Assembly: GCA_028023455.1 (NCBI GenBank)
Contig: JAQFVV010001091.1
Span: 50,067 to 114,066, forward strand
DNA from: Epiperipatus broadwayi
Lineage: Eukaryota > Onychophora > Udeonychophora > Euonychophora > Peripatidae
DNA length: 64,000 bases
Direction of reading: 5' to 3'
Shown one piece after another: positions 1 to 10,920 of this stretch. Numbering within the stretch: position 1 is the stretch's first letter; each line of letters opens with the position of its first letter. Both the position numbers and the translations under genes were made by a program. A model generated the notes under the pieces. The model had not been told where the DNA came from and searched no databases. It saw nothing but the letters and a program-made list of their open reading frames with translations.

Positions 1-1290
1 CGCTTTTAAAATTAGGGAAGCGTGAGCGCCATTAATGGCACATTTTCAATAATTTTTTGTTTCTATATTTTGTATTGATCTTATTTTGTATTTCATGCAG
101 GTAAATTTTCACTAATTTGTTGGGTTTTTTTTTTGTGTTTTTTGGATAATATTTCTACAAATATCAAATTATTTTTCGTAAATTCATCGGCTATATTTTG
201 TATTTTATATCTTGACACACACCCCTTTTAAAATTGGCTCGCCATTAATGGCACATTTTCAATAAGTTTTTGTTTCTATATTTTGTATTGACCTTATTTT
301 GTATTTCATGCAGGTAAATTTTCACTAATTTGTTGGGTTTTTTTTGTATTTTTTGGTTAATATTTCTACAAATATCAAATTATTTTTCGTAAATTCATCG
401 GCTATACAGTTCGCTTTTAAAATTAGGGAATGTGAGCGCCATTAATGGCACATTTTCAATAATTTTTTGTTTCTATATTTTGTATTGATCTTATTTTGTA
501 TTTCATGCAGGTAAATTTTCACTAATTTGTTGGTTTTTTTTTTTGTGTTTTTTGGTTAATATTTCTACAAATATCAAATTATTTTTCGTAAATTCATCGG
601 CTATATTTTGTATTTTATATCTTGACACCCCCCCCCCTTTTAAAATTAGCTCACCATTAATGGCACATTTTCAATAAGTTTTTGTTTCTATATTTTGTAT
701 TGACCTTATTTTGTATTTCATGCAGGTAAATTTTCACTAATTTGTTGGGTTTTTTTTGTATTTTTTGGTTAATATTTCTACAAATATCAAATTATTTTTC
801 GTAAATTCATCGGCTATACAGTTCGCTTTTAAAATTAGGGAATGTGAGCGCCATTAATGGCACATTTTCAATAATTTTTTGTTTCTATATTTTGTATTGA
901 CCTTATTTTGTATTTCATGCAGGTAAATTTTCACTAATTTGTTGGGTTTTTTTTTTGTGTTTTTTGTTTAATATTTCTACAAATATCAAATTATTTTTCG
1001 TAAATTCATCGGCTATATTTTGTATTTTATATCTTGACACCCCCCCCCTTTTAAAATTAGCTCGCCATTAATGGCACATTGACCTTATTTTGTATTTCAT
1101 GCAGGTAAATTTTCACTAATTTGTTGGGTTTTTTTTGTATTTTTTGGTTAATATTTTTGTTGGGTTTTTGTAATTCATTTTTAAGATTTTTTAATAGTTT
1201 TCATGCATGTACATATTAAATAATTTTGTGTTACTATATTTGTATTCACCGTATTAAATTTTCACAATGTTTTTTTTTTTTGTATTTTTT
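1..1290. repeat. Dimeric A+T-rich satellite, period about 412 bp
   Basis: The start of the window is a tandem array. The palindromic landmark GCCATTAATGGC (degenerate in one monomer) recurs near 28, 241, 438, 652, 850 and 1065, giving alternating spacings of about 213 and 198 bp. The true unit is therefore a roughly 412-bp dimer of two diverged monomers. Monomers also share a TTTCATGCAGGTAAATTTTC segment and a TTTTTCGTAAATTCATCGGC segment. The 213-bp type carries an extra stretch with a C-run (up to about 11 C) followed by TTTTAAAATTAG. The last monomer has an internal deletion near 1080, and diverged monomer text continues to about 1290. The array runs off the left edge, so its full size is unknown. 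No coding potential is seen. Confidence 0.9.
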
Positions 1291-1339
1291 TCCAGGACCA
1301 AGAAGCATGCTGGTGTTCGGTGCATATCACGTGACATTC

Positions 1340-1555
1340 GGTACTTACGGATAATTTGCCTGATGACGTATTAGCCTGAAGGCATACCGGTCTAATGTTG
1401 CGCTTTTTAACGTGACGTGTTCACGTGATATGCGGACACATCTTATCGAATAGATGTGTCTGCAGATCACTTGGAGACGTTATCTTAAAAATCGCAACAT
1501 TAGACCGGTATGCCTTCAGGGTAATACGTCATCAGGCAAATTATCCGTAAGTACC
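1340..1555. repeat. 216-bp near-perfect palindrome, relatively GC-rich
   Basis: The outer arms 1340-1402 and 1493-1555 are almost perfect reverse complements (about 63 bp, GGTACTTACGGATAATTTGC and its complement at the other end). The inner part also folds, with GACACATCT and AGATGTGTC flanking the centre at about 1447/1448, so nearly the whole 216 bp can form one hairpin. It is much richer in G+C than its surroundings. A second copy of the inner segment GCATATCACGTGA (containing the E-box CACGTG) lies just outside the left arm at about 1322, inverted relative to its match at about 1420-1434. It is probably a foldback or MITE-type element. No target duplication could be defined. Confidence 0.85.
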
Positions 1556-1900
1556 CATTTTAATTTTAGCGTTTAGTTTTTTTTGTTTTTTTTTAATAGA
1601 TTTTATTTTTATTTGCGAACTTTAAGATTTTATTTTAAATTAATGTAACGACATATTTATATATCGTTACACTACATATCCTTTCATCTTTCATTTATTT
1701 AGCAATTCTAGTCTTGTCCGCCATAATTATTAAAAATGTATAATAATCTGTAATAAAGTATTTGAAATTATTTCTAGTAAAGCTACTTAGAAATAATTGC
1801 AGATAATGCTGAGAAGAAGTTGAATAAGAAAATTCTAAAAATATTTGAATTCAACAAAAAGCCATTTAAAATTTTATCTATTTTTTTTTATATATCAAAT
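1556..1900 (-). mobile_element. RTE-like LINE fragment (endonuclease-side text) in A+T-rich DNA
   Basis: Positions about 1680-1815 match the stretch at about 10865-11010 in the same orientation. Shared text includes TTTCATCTTTCATTT, TTTAGCAATTCTAG and the later CTAGAAATAATTG-like motif. In the longer copy this text adjoins the endonuclease part of an RTE-like LINE read on the minus strand, so this is best read as a short, dead, 5'-side fragment of the same family. The remainder is A/T runs. No open frame remains. Confidence 0.45.
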
Positions 1901-1971
1901 TGACCAGGAAACCAACCCGGGCCAGCTGATTGGAAGGCAGCTATGCTAACCGTTAGGCCACCAACGCTTGA
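1901..1971 (-). mobile_element. tRNA-derived SINE head, family B
   Basis: On the minus strand this reads as a tRNA-like head: AAGCGTTGGTGGCCTAACGG (A-box region), then GCTGCCTTCCAA (anticodon arm), then a degenerate B box before TTTCCTGGTCAA. The same head occurs at 13571, 14820 and 34260. It is flanked by simple A/T sequence, which fits a retroposed SINE and not a functional tRNA gene. Confidence 0.65.
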
Positions 1972-2213
1972 CTAAAATTTTATCTTTGAAAGTCAAATCA
2001 TACTAAAGGAATTAGCAATTCCGTGTGCACTCAAGCTCAATGAGTTTCTTTCACTCAATCTATTTACGTGAGAAAATAATTGAAATCAGTTCATAATCAT
2101 GAAGCTCATATATATATATATTGAAAATGAGAGTTGTCCGTGAAAAACAAAGCAAGCGTGATATTACCGTGCAGAGATTTCTTTTATTTATGATATAAAA
2201 ACTCTTTACATGT

Positions 2214-2326
2214 CAAGGGTTGTTAGCCGAGAAGTCAGCGTAGCCGCCTTTCAAGCAAGCAGTTGTTTGCAGATGGTTGTTGCGGGTTCGCCTCCCGGCC
2301 GATGCTATGACATATGGGGAAAAAAA
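2214..2326 (+). mobile_element. tRNA-derived SINE, family A
   Basis: The plus strand has GTTGTTAGCCGAGAAGTC (A-box-like), GCCTTTCAAGCAAGCAG (anticodon arm), a long variable-arm-like insert, then GCGGGTTCGCCTCCC (B-box core GGTTCG) and the family tail CCGATGCTATGACATATGG followed by an A run. The long variable arm suggests a Ser/Leu-type tRNA ancestor. Four more copies lie at 3019, 14201, 32348 and 61493. Confidence 0.8.
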
Positions 2327-3018
2327 CTATTTACATTAACATAACTTTTTAAGGCAGTTATTTATTACTGCTATCATGTCAGTCACCAAAAACGTTTATT
2401 TGTATATTTCCATTTCAAATTCTTTAGCCCCATTTCTTTAAGTTGTGCTTATACATTAGGGATATTAATAAATAAATGAAATATAATAGAATATTAATTT
2501 GAATACCTAATTAGTACTAAAAGTTCATAGATTAAATCTCTATCTATGCAATGGTTTCCTGAAATGCATGTATTTAATGTTAATTCAGTGTTGATGGACG
2601 TACAAGAATAAATTACATTCCAGTAAAATAATTTAAAAAAAATATATAATAATAAATGAAGGATATAAGTATGGAAATAAACATGCGAATTCTTTCAATT
2701 TTCTTTTTAATTTATATTAGTAAAAATCTGTATCAGTTTGTGATTTTGCTACAGAAATAGTTTAATCTGATTTTTTTTATTTCTGAGATATGTATTTTAT
2801 ACTAACCGTATGTTTAAAAAACAATTTATATTCAGTATCTAGCTTTTTTAAAAAAAAAAAAAAAACATATATATATAAGTTTGGGAGCCAGTTTTTTCCT
2901 CGTGTTCTTATTAGTTTTGGAATTGAATTTTTTTTGTGTGTGTGTGGAGATGGTCAAAAATGTGGTAAACATCATACTGTGTCAATGGATGACCTTCATC
3001 CCAATATTTTTTTTTTTT
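2327..3018. other. A+T-rich non-coding stretch
   Basis: Nothing gene-like is seen. It contains A and T homopolymers and a short GTGTGTG run near 2935-2945. Open frames here are short and low-complexity. Confidence 0.6.
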
Positions 3019-3120
3019 CCTATGTCATAGCATCGGCCGGAAAGCGAACCCACATCTGTCTGCAACCAACTACTTGCTTGCATGGAGGCTGCGATACCGC
3101 TCGGCTAACAACGCAAGACT
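3019..3120 (-). mobile_element. tRNA-derived SINE, family A
   Basis: Reverse-strand copy of family A. It runs from the tail CCTATGTCATAGCATCGGCC through the B-box complement GCGAACCC and the anticodon-arm complement TTGCTTGCATGGAGG to the A-box complement TCGGCTAACAACGC. It immediately precedes the first 1.9-kb repeat. Confidence 0.8.
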
Positions 3121-3169
3121 TCATCCCAATATTTGCATTCAATGATTTAACAATTTGATACTGAACACA

Positions 3170-5067
3170 AAATAGTTATTTATCTTACTTCATAAAAGGA
3201 TAAACATAATTTTTATATTTAATTTTATTTTTTGTCTATCTTAACAAAATCTTGTAATTCAGGTTTCACCCACTATCTAACTTTCAATCTTGTTGAAATT
3301 TTACATACATTATGTATTATCCGTAATAATAATAATAATAATTATATTTTGGTATTCCTCGCAATGTCAGAAGTAATGTTAAAAAAAAATGTGAATTTTT
3401 AATGTTATATGGAATTCAATTTTCTGTAAGAAAATGTTGTCTATCAAGTTATTGTTTTTGATTTTTTTTTTTCAGTTTCTTTTGTCTAGACATGTATAAA
3501 ACAAATACAATTGGAAATAAAAATAGAAAAAAAATAACACTTTTGTTAACTATAGCATAATTTTTTTTTTCAGTTTTGAGAAATAAAATAGGCTGATGTG
3601 CGAAAAATCATTTAAACAATCTTCCAACTTAACACTTTCTTCCATCAATAGAGGCAAATCTCCCCAATACTTTAGTGCCACGCAGAGCAAGTCAAAGTAA
3701 TCAATGACAAGATATGGGTCCTGAAAATACTAATCTAATGCCTAATATCTTAAGATATAAGTGCAGTTCTCTTATATCCAAAGATTTTCACTGGTGAAAA
3801 CCACAAGCACGAATCTAGTGTGGGGATATTGGTCGGATAGTCACTAGATAGATATTTTATGTACAAAGCTTCTTGCATCCATTGATTACTCTGACTTGCA
3901 CTGGATGACACTACTGCATTAAGAGTTTTGCCTCAGTTTAAACAGGTAGTGTAAGCATAAGAAATGGTGATCATGTTATGTTTATTTACTGATGTATTTA
4001 TCAATAACAACAAGTCTTCAAGAATTCATTTATATCTTACAATTAGGTAGGTATTGATACAACAATGTGCATATTATTAGTAGGTGAATAGACTAATTGC
4101 AAATATTGTCCTAGATTTATATTTGTGAAAAAGCTGGAAAAATTATAGATATATAAAATATTTAAAAAATCTTATTTTGTATAATTTGAGGATTACTGTA
4201 TTAAAGATCAAAAAAATTTATGCTAACAGGATTTGATTTTTATATTTAATAACTTTAAATAGAAATGAATGACATTTCTACTTCATTAATTCAATCCTCT
4301 AATTAATTTAATCACGATGTTTCATACTATTTATTTAAAGTTATATATGACAACAAATATTGTGTTCCATATTTTTAATCTTTTGATGTATTACGTCTCA
4401 AACTAAAAAATTGCATTTTTTGAAAAATATTTTTTGCATGTATTATTTTTTTATGTTTTTATCAGTTGTAGGATTTGTGTTTTTATAAGACCAGAGGTTT
4501 AACAAATTACTTTTGCCTAAACCATCAAGGAAAATTAAAATATTTGTTGTATATTTCTCTTCCCATTTTTTGTGTTTGATGTAATTAATTTAAAATAAAT
4601 TTGTTTATAAAGATCATAAGAAAGTGTTAGACTTAAACTGACCAAAAAAAACTGAATTTAATTAAAATGCATTAATAATTCCATAAGCGATACTTTGCAT
4701 AACTAAAAAATTTGTTCAGTCATTACTTAATATATTTAAAATGTACGTTAATGAATCTTAATATTTGCATTCAATCATATATTCATTCTCCTTCTCATTT
4801 CAATTCTTCTTTCCGTTCTTCTTTTTCTTCTACTTCATCTTTTCTTCTGCTTCTCCTTCCTATAATTCTTTTCAATTTTTATATTACTTTAACAAATATT
4901 TGACCCAGTTATAAATTAACCAAAACGTATTCTGAGATAAGAAATACTTTTAAAAAACTGTAACCAAGTTATTGCATATGGTACATTTAGCAATTCTTCT
5001 ATTTGGATGATAATTAATATTTCTTAATTATCTTTGTCCATAAGATTTAAATATGTGTAAGTGTGAA

Positions 5068-5072
<5 letters not shown>
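3170..5072 (+). repeat. 1.9-kb dispersed repeat, copy 1
   Basis: This segment is colinear and in the same orientation as 13650-15560. Paired landmarks include GGTGATCATGTTATGTTTAT (about 3966 and 14355), CTTACAATTAGGTAG (about 4036 and 14392), CTTATTTTGTATAATTTGAG (about 4171 and 14518), AATTTGTTCAGT (about 4710 and 15200) and TTTAAATATGTGTA at the end. I judge identity to be in the 70-80% range by eye. Both copies enclose the foldback module described next and both end at a short TA tract. No protein-coding frame spans it, so it is an interspersed repeat of unknown class or an old segmental duplication. Confidence 0.75.
3620..3955. mobile_element. Foldback/MITE-like module (copy in the 1.9-kb repeat)
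   Basis: The left end AGGCAAATCTCCCCAATACT is mirrored by the right end near 3915-3940 (…AAGAGTTTTGCCTCAGTTTAAACAGG). Internal text such as CTAATATCTTAAGATATAAG, GCAGTTCTC and CACTAGATAGATATTTTATG is shared with modules at 13895-14340, 31110-31460 and the 456-bp tandem array at 45603-47110. The terminal inverted repeat resembles TTTAAACAGGCAAAACTC. No transposase is present, so it would be a non-autonomous element. Confidence 0.6.
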
Positions 5073-5110
<38 letters not shown>

Positions 5111-5118
5111 ATAATATA

Positions 5119-5160
<42 letters not shown>
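5073..5160. repeat. (TA)n microsatellite
   Basis: Two long TA runs are separated by a short TCTATAATATATC interruption. It marks the right edge of the first 1.9-kb repeat copy. Confidence 0.95.
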
Positions 5161-5745
5161 AGAAAGAGGAATTATAGATACATTTAAATATAATACTTTA
5201 ATATAAAAATACATATAAACAAATATTAAAGACAACTACATTTGAATTAATAAATAATAAATTTATTTACATCAAATCGATTTTCCATCATATGAAATAT
5301 TACTTAAATATAAATACTGGAAATGTTAATTGATATAAAATAAATTTTACTAAGTTTAAAATTAAAATTTATCTCTGTTAAAAAAACAATATAATTTTCT
5401 AATTTAATTGGAATTAGTGGTAAATGAATTTATTTTAAAAGGCTTTCAAGATTTGTGACCCTGATAAATTGATTAACATTATTATGTCCAATGAACAGTG
5501 AAGATAGTGATATGCAAAAGTTTGTGACCTGTGTCTAATGGAAACTGATTCTTCAAACAAAAGTATATGTCAGGGGCCATTGGAACTGTATAATGAAAAA
5601 ATAAAAGTATAAAAAGTTATCACTGCTTAAAGATTATAAATTCATGATTTCATTTTACATATGTCCATAGATCTGATGTTCATCTTTTAACCCCCCCCCC
5701 AGGAATCTCTTTGAATTTATTTGTAATAAATCTGTTATTTATATT
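5161..5745. other. A+T-rich non-coding stretch
   Basis: No gene, SINE or clear repeat is recognised. A poly-C run of 10 lies near 5691-5700. Confidence 0.55.
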
Positions 5746-5748
5746 TAA

Positions 5749-5814
<66 letters not shown>

Positions 5815-5815
5815 G

Positions 5816-5848
<33 letters not shown>

Positions 5849-5849
5849 C

Positions 5850-5910
<61 letters not shown>
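5746..5910. repeat. (CTAT)n plus (TA)n compound microsatellite
   Basis: A run of about 25 CTAT tetranucleotides with a single ATG-type interruption near 5813 is followed by a TA run. The open frame across it encodes only alternating Leu-Ser-Ile-Tyr and Ile-Tyr and is not a gene. Confidence 0.97.
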
Positions 5911-5912
<2 letters not shown>

Positions 5913-7272
5913 AAAAGCATTAAAGAATTCAGTGCAAATATTAATAACTATTAAATAAATATAATTTCATCATTATTGAATTAATTTTCCTTCTATATCT
6001 AACATGAAATTTTATTACATTAATAACTATTAATACAGGAGTTGATTTATTTTTGTGTTTCGATTTTAATGCACTTAATAACTTTACTTCTAATAGGTAA
6101 CAAGTCGATATTTGAACTATTCGGTTAATTTGTGTTTTCTGTTCCGCTTTTAATTAGTGTTGCTGGAAGGATTTAGCTTATTAAGTAATTATGTCTATTT
6201 ATAACAGCAATTTAAGCTAGCGTTTGCAACTGTTTCTTTTGATGTGTAACTTTTCAAAGTTTAAAAATGATTATTATATTAATCTTACCTTAATATGTAA
6301 AATGAAAGAATATTAATATTTTAACGTACTAAAAGCATTACTTTCCTACCATATAATGATTATTCAATCTTGCACAAGAGTTAAACAAGATAGAAAACAG
6401 TATTCACATTGTCTGGTGTGAATGATATTATTAAGTAAAAAAAAAAGAGATTAACCCGTCAACATTAGATGATCTAGTCCAATTAAAAATCCAACATTGC
6501 ACATACATTATGAAAAAAGAGGTCTACATATATTTGTTATTGCAAAATGAGGCATTTGAGGTGAATGTTACAATGATACAAAAAATAAATAAATAAAGCT
6601 CTTTAAATTATTGTAATGTTAACATGATCTAAAAAGTCATAAACATTTTTTGCACCCTGAAAATAAAAAAAAATCAGTATGGTTAAACTGAGATCTTTAT
6701 TAGTTAAAACCTGGTTAAAAAACAACCACTCTTTATTTCCTTATTAAGATCGGTTAACTTAAACCCTGTATTAAGTTGAAAAAATATCTGCCTCTTTCCC
6801 TTTCAACATGTTTACTGTACTTAGAGTTAAAGACATTTTTGAAACAGAGAAAGAGACTGTGAGAAATGACGAATCACAAAGAATGAAGCAAGTATAAAGT
6901 TTAATGCAGGATTGTTTTATCGCGAATCAAGCTGGTGAAGTATCTCTGAAGTATCAGAGATACTCATTATAGTAATAGATTATCATTCGTAATAAGCATA
7001 ACAGCCATTTCATTTGTATAATTATCATACTCAGCATTACCCACAACACAAACTCTTTTTAAATTACATTTATATTTTATTCATTAAAAAAATATAATTA
7101 TTTATTTATTTATTACTATTTCTATACATATGGACGTTTTAAAAATAAGAAATAAAATTATAATAATAATACAATGTTATAACTCGGTTTTAATTAAATT
7201 CTTTAAATGAAAATAATACCAAATGATCATAAATATATATTTTTTATCAAAACATTTTTTTTTTTTTACTTT
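5911..7272. other. Non-coding region, probable 3' flank of small gene A
   Basis: No coding feature is supported. The A+T-rich portion at about 7060-7270 lies just downstream of the minus-strand gene A and would contain its 3' UTR. Several AATAAA/ATTAAA-like hexamers exist there on the minus strand, but none can be singled out. Confidence 0.5.
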
Positions 7273-7599
7273 CTAATCTGTTTCTTTTTTCACAACTCCG
7301 ACATCACTCGAATTAATGTAGTTCTTCATCTCACCATAAAGCACACTATTTACTGGTTCATTTATCCAACGCAGTGAGTCTTGCGATATCTGTGATTGCA
7401 GAATATTGTTTGGACTGTCTTCTACGGCCATTAAAATTGCATAGAATTCTAAATGAAGAATATCAATTTTAGTAAACATAGATTTCAATTTTAGAAAGTA
7501 TCTAAGGGCTGAAAATTGAGTTAAAAATGGCAAATCATAAGCTTCAATAAGTGCTATCATAAGTAAAGGGGTATTATCAGATTTATTACTTGAAGCCAT
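7273..7599 (-). CDS. Unrecognised small protein, family member A (108 aa)
   Basis: An intact 108-codon frame, preceded in frame by two stops (TAG TAG), so the ATG at 7599 is the natural start. I do not recognise the family. The protein is probably mostly helical and shows no signal peptide within this frame. It aligns with the protein at 63349-63663 with essentially one single-residue gap: LLM at 12-14, YF at 34-35, FYA-x-LM at 52-57, W-x-NE at 78-81, N84, Y88, M91 and the C-terminal VVKKE at 102-106 are shared, about 30 identities by hand. A third, dead copy at 27579-27905 has the same codon length. Two distant intact copies in a region otherwise full of dead elements suggest selection for the protein. 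The function is unknown. It could be an accessory host gene or cargo of an unrecognised element. Confidence 0.6.
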   Translation of the reverse strand: MASSNKSDNTPLLMIALIEAYDLPFLTQFSALRYFLKLKSMFTKIDILHLEFYAILMAVEDSPNNILQSQISQDSLRWINEPVNSVLYGEMKNYINSSDVGVVKKETD

Positions 7600-7710
7600 A
7601 TTCTACTATAAAAAATATTTTTTAACCTCCTGGCTGAACAACGATATTCTTTTAGACAAGTATTCAATGTGTTTCCCTATAAATTTAACAAAATGATAAA
7701 TTATAAATAA

Positions 7711-7729
7711 TTTGCATAAATTTAAATAT
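7711..7729 (-). promoter_or_regulatory. 19-nt block shared upstream of the small-gene family (copy A)
   Basis: On the minus strand this reads ATATTTAAATTTATGCAAA and lies about 112-130 nt before the start of gene A. The identical 19 nt precede copy C (27443-27461) and copy B (63729-63747). It contains a TATTTAAA TATA-like core, an octamer-like ATGCAAA and an ATG that opens a short frame starting Met-Gln in all three. It could be a core promoter, a conserved uORF or the start of a spliced exon. Confidence 0.55.
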
Positions 7730-7770
7730 ATCCCGCAGCAAACAAAGTTATGTATTAATATAATAAAATA

Positions 7771-7989
7771 TTAGTATAATCGATAAATAAAATTACTTTT
7801 AAAAAGATTTTTACCTGAAGATATGCACCATTTATTCACAAACACATATATTTGTAATAAATAATAATATAGAGATGTATATATGGATGAATCATACTCT
7901 TTCATGCTGTAAATTAAAGGCACTCTAAATTTTAAACAAAAGATCAAGAATAAAATGAATCCACCTACACAGGCATATATAGATTGCAC
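7771..7989 (-). CDS. Candidate upstream exon/ORF with hydrophobic N-terminus (weak)
   Basis: A 72-codon open frame directly upstream of gene A on the same strand. Residues about 5-28 are strongly hydrophobic (GGFILFLIFCL at about 9-19), resembling a signal peptide or membrane anchor, followed by a Tyr-rich stretch. A plausible donor CTTCAG|GTAAAA lies inside it at about 7814, so codons before that could form an exon spliced toward gene A. Against this, no clean AG acceptor is seen at the position where copies B and C have one (it reads CTGCGG), and no counterpart frame was found upstream of B or C. It may be chance. Confidence 0.2.
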   Translation of the reverse strand: MQSIYACVGGFILFLIFCLKFRVPLIYSMKEYDSSIYTSLYYYLLQIYVFVNKWCISSGKNLFKSNFIYRLY

Positions 7990-8590
7990 AAGACAGTTAC
8001 TAAAAACTGAAGTATCTTCATTTCCTCACACACACATACGCACATATATATATATATAAAGCATTTTATTAGCCATGACAATGTTACATTATTATATTTT
8101 CAATAAATAATGTGATATATTTATATTGTTAATCTCCCCTTGTTACAAATTAAATACATTAGATGCATTATGGGGAAGACACTAAAAAGTTTTATAAAAA
8201 ATACCGTTAATGTGTAAGACGAAGTGCTACATTAAAGTAAATAGCTAATGGTTTTGACCCTAGTGCAATTACCAAATCTACATTCCTTATCAATTAGTTT
8301 TAAATCTGCTATTGGTTTAATGAACATTTTATACAGATTATCAGAAATGAAATAAGGATATAAAACCGTATATGATCATCACCTTTAATGTTTTACTTAA
8401 TGATATTGAAAAAAATATTTAAATGAAGAAACAAAAAACTTGCAAGATAGCTATAAGATATGTTAAAGCCAAACTTTTAGATGTTGATTTTATTTATAAA
8501 TATTCAGGATAAATAAAAGAATAATTATGAACCTTTAAGAAAAATTAAAAAATTAAAATTATTTTCAAAATTAATAAAATAATAATCAAC
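7990..8590. other. A+T-rich non-coding stretch
   Basis: It contains a short (CA)n/(TA)n microsatellite at about 8028-8060. No gene or known element is recognised. Confidence 0.5.
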
Positions 8591-10920
8591 ATCATTAAAA
8601 TTTATCAGTCTACTGTAAGATGAAGGTCTCTTCACATTCAATCTAAAATCTATTTTCTTTTATTTCCTGCACAGTTTTTCATTAAACACATCCATCTCAA
8701 ATGTGGTTTCTTTTTGGTTCATTCACAATCCCTTGAAATCCAACTTAAGATTTGAATTGTCTTTCTATTATCATTTCTTCTAGAAATATGTTCATCCCAA
8801 TTCCACTTCACCCTTTTGATTGTTTCAATGGATGTCAGTAAAATCTGTTTGTTCTCTTACCCATTGATAGCATTTTCAATCTCTTTTTACTTCTAACATG
8901 CATCCTGCTTTATTTCTCTGAGTAGTCTGAAGTATCTGTATTGCTCTTCTATTAAATGACTAAGTCTCAGATCAATAATAAAAAAATGGTCAAACACATT
9001 TTTTTAAAATCATTCTTTTCAAGCACATGCCATTTTTTTTTTAAATCTTAAGTTACTTTTACCAAAAACACTCTAAGTAGCTTTTAATTAAATAATTGAT
9101 TTTATCCATTGTTTCTATCGGGAGTAATAATCTGACCAATGTATTTGTCGTTGTTAACTTCTTCTATCTGATCATATTCAATCTTTATTTTCATCTTTTG
9201 AAAAAGTTCATTCAGTATTACTTTAGTCTTTTTAACATTTACGTTTATTTCTACTTTCTTTCATCTGATAACTCTGGCCACATTTCCTGAAGCTCTGAAG
9301 CATTATTTGCAAAAACAACTACATCATCGGCAAAATGTAAATGACTTAAATAATTTTCATTTACTTATATTCATTTAGTTCCACATTTTAATCCACAAAA
9401 TACTTCTTTCAGCGCTTCTCTAAAAAGTGTTGCAGATATGGAGACATCCTGGCTTACATCTTTCTCAATGTTAACGTTCCTATTGTTATTATGTAATCTA
9501 GTCGTTACTATTGCATTTATATAAATACTTGTCTGAAATGGCAATATCTTTGCTCTATACTTTGATGATACAATATTTTAATAACTGAAGAAATACTTAT
9601 AGAATCAAATGTCTTTTCATAATTTACAAATCAAAGCAATAATGACAACTTCTATTAATTATTTTTTTGTATTATTTTTCACAATATTTGGACCTCTTGT
9701 AAATATAGCTTGTTCTTTTGGTTGCCAATGTTCTCTGTACACGAGTTGTAATTAGCATGGTAAAAAAATGTACAAATCTTAAACCAGGCTGACAGGTTTG
9801 CAATTTCTAATAACATTTTTATCGTTTTCTAAAAAATATTAATACTGCATTCTTCCAAGTATGCGCACTTAAACATTTGGTATATAACGTTGCCAAATAT
9901 TTTTCTATTTCTTCACCCGTTTCTTTTAATATATCGATTATAATTCCATCATTACCTGGAGCTTCAAAAATTTAATTACATGTCTCACTTCTTCATTTAA
10001 AATCCTGAGCAATTTAGAAGATGTAATAGATGCGGGAATTGCTTGTTATTTATTACTATATAATTATTGATAGAACTCTTCTATCTTTAGCATGATGTCA
10101 TCTCTCATTTTAATAATAGTTCCATGTTTTCTTGCAGATATAAGTTTAGTACCAGTACCAAAATGTTGTTTTACACTCTTGAGACTTTTATTCTTTGCTA
10201 TAGCTTTCTTTCGTAATTTACATGTATACTTTCTTATTTTCCTATAATTCTCTTGCTCATCATTTTTACAAAATTCGAGACATTCAATCATTCTTAATGT
10301 ATCATTTTTATATATCTTCATACTCCTTTTCTTCATAAATTTTCAAAGTTCAATAAAAATATTATTGTTCAATTGCTGTTTTTTTACCAGAGCTATCTTT
10401 TTTACAGTTTTTTAAAATGTATCAGTTATTTTTCCTATTAATTTCTTTCAAATCTAAATCATGTTCATAATCGACTAATACTTGACAACGATTTGCAAAT
10501 TCTAATTTAAATTTATTAGAATGTTTATGAAAGTTATAAATATCAATTGTAAATATTGTTTTTTTTTTTTAACATTTTTTGTCTCTCTTTTGTTACTTTA
10601 ACACGTATCTTACATTTTACTAATCGATGAACATCTCCTGAGTTAATTGTATTAAGGACATTACAATCTTGAAAAATGTATTTTCTCCTTAATTAAAATA
10701 TAATCCAATTCTGTTGTACCTTCATTTGGATGCTTCTATGTTCATTTTCTTTTAACATTATTCTTAAAAAAAAATAATTCATAAAGTAAAGTTTTTTTTT
10801 TTTTTCTAAACACTCTACAGACTGTATCCTCTCTCATTTCTAATTCCATAGCCATATTTACCGATATCCCTTTCATCTTTCATTTGTTTAGCAATTCTAG
10901 CAACAGTCACCCATAATCAT
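8591..10920 (-). pseudogene. Degenerate RTE-like LINE (endonuclease and reverse transcriptase)
   Basis: Read on the minus strand, starting at about 10920, this is a non-LTR retrotransposon ORF2 broken by many stops and shifts. About 10870-10760 encodes an APE-type endonuclease segment (GKYGYGIRNERG-like, then LVEFLEKKNLL). About 10620-10700 has NxxNSGDVHRLVKCKIR, the usual endonuclease end. Near 9950-9985 is the APGNDGI-like turn before the RT fingers, and near 9260-9330 an ADDVVVFA-like catalytic box. The 3' end at about 8590-8650 matches the family end at 29190-29380 (…ETFI…W) and finishes in a TGATG-rich tail, as RTE-type elements often do. It is not functional. A second copy lies at 25191-26470. 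Confidence 0.75.

Noticed and set aside
626-640. CRISPR-like regular spacing in the first kilobase
   Set aside because: The units are about 200-bp satellite monomers with no short repeat/unique spacer pattern, and the DNA is eukaryotic.
2214-2326. Functional tRNA gene
   Set aside because: The A and B boxes are degenerate, the sequence is repeated with a common non-tRNA tail and A run, and arm pairing is poor; SINE is the better explanation. The same applies to the other family A and B copies.
4712-4903. Ser/Phe/Leu-rich 63-codon frame
   Set aside because: It covers a T/C-rich tract (TCTTCTTTTTCTTC-like) shared with the second 1.9-kb repeat, where the frame is not kept.
5711-5923. Open frame rich in Leu-Ser-Ile-Tyr
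   Set aside because: It is a read-through of the CTAT and TA microsatellites.
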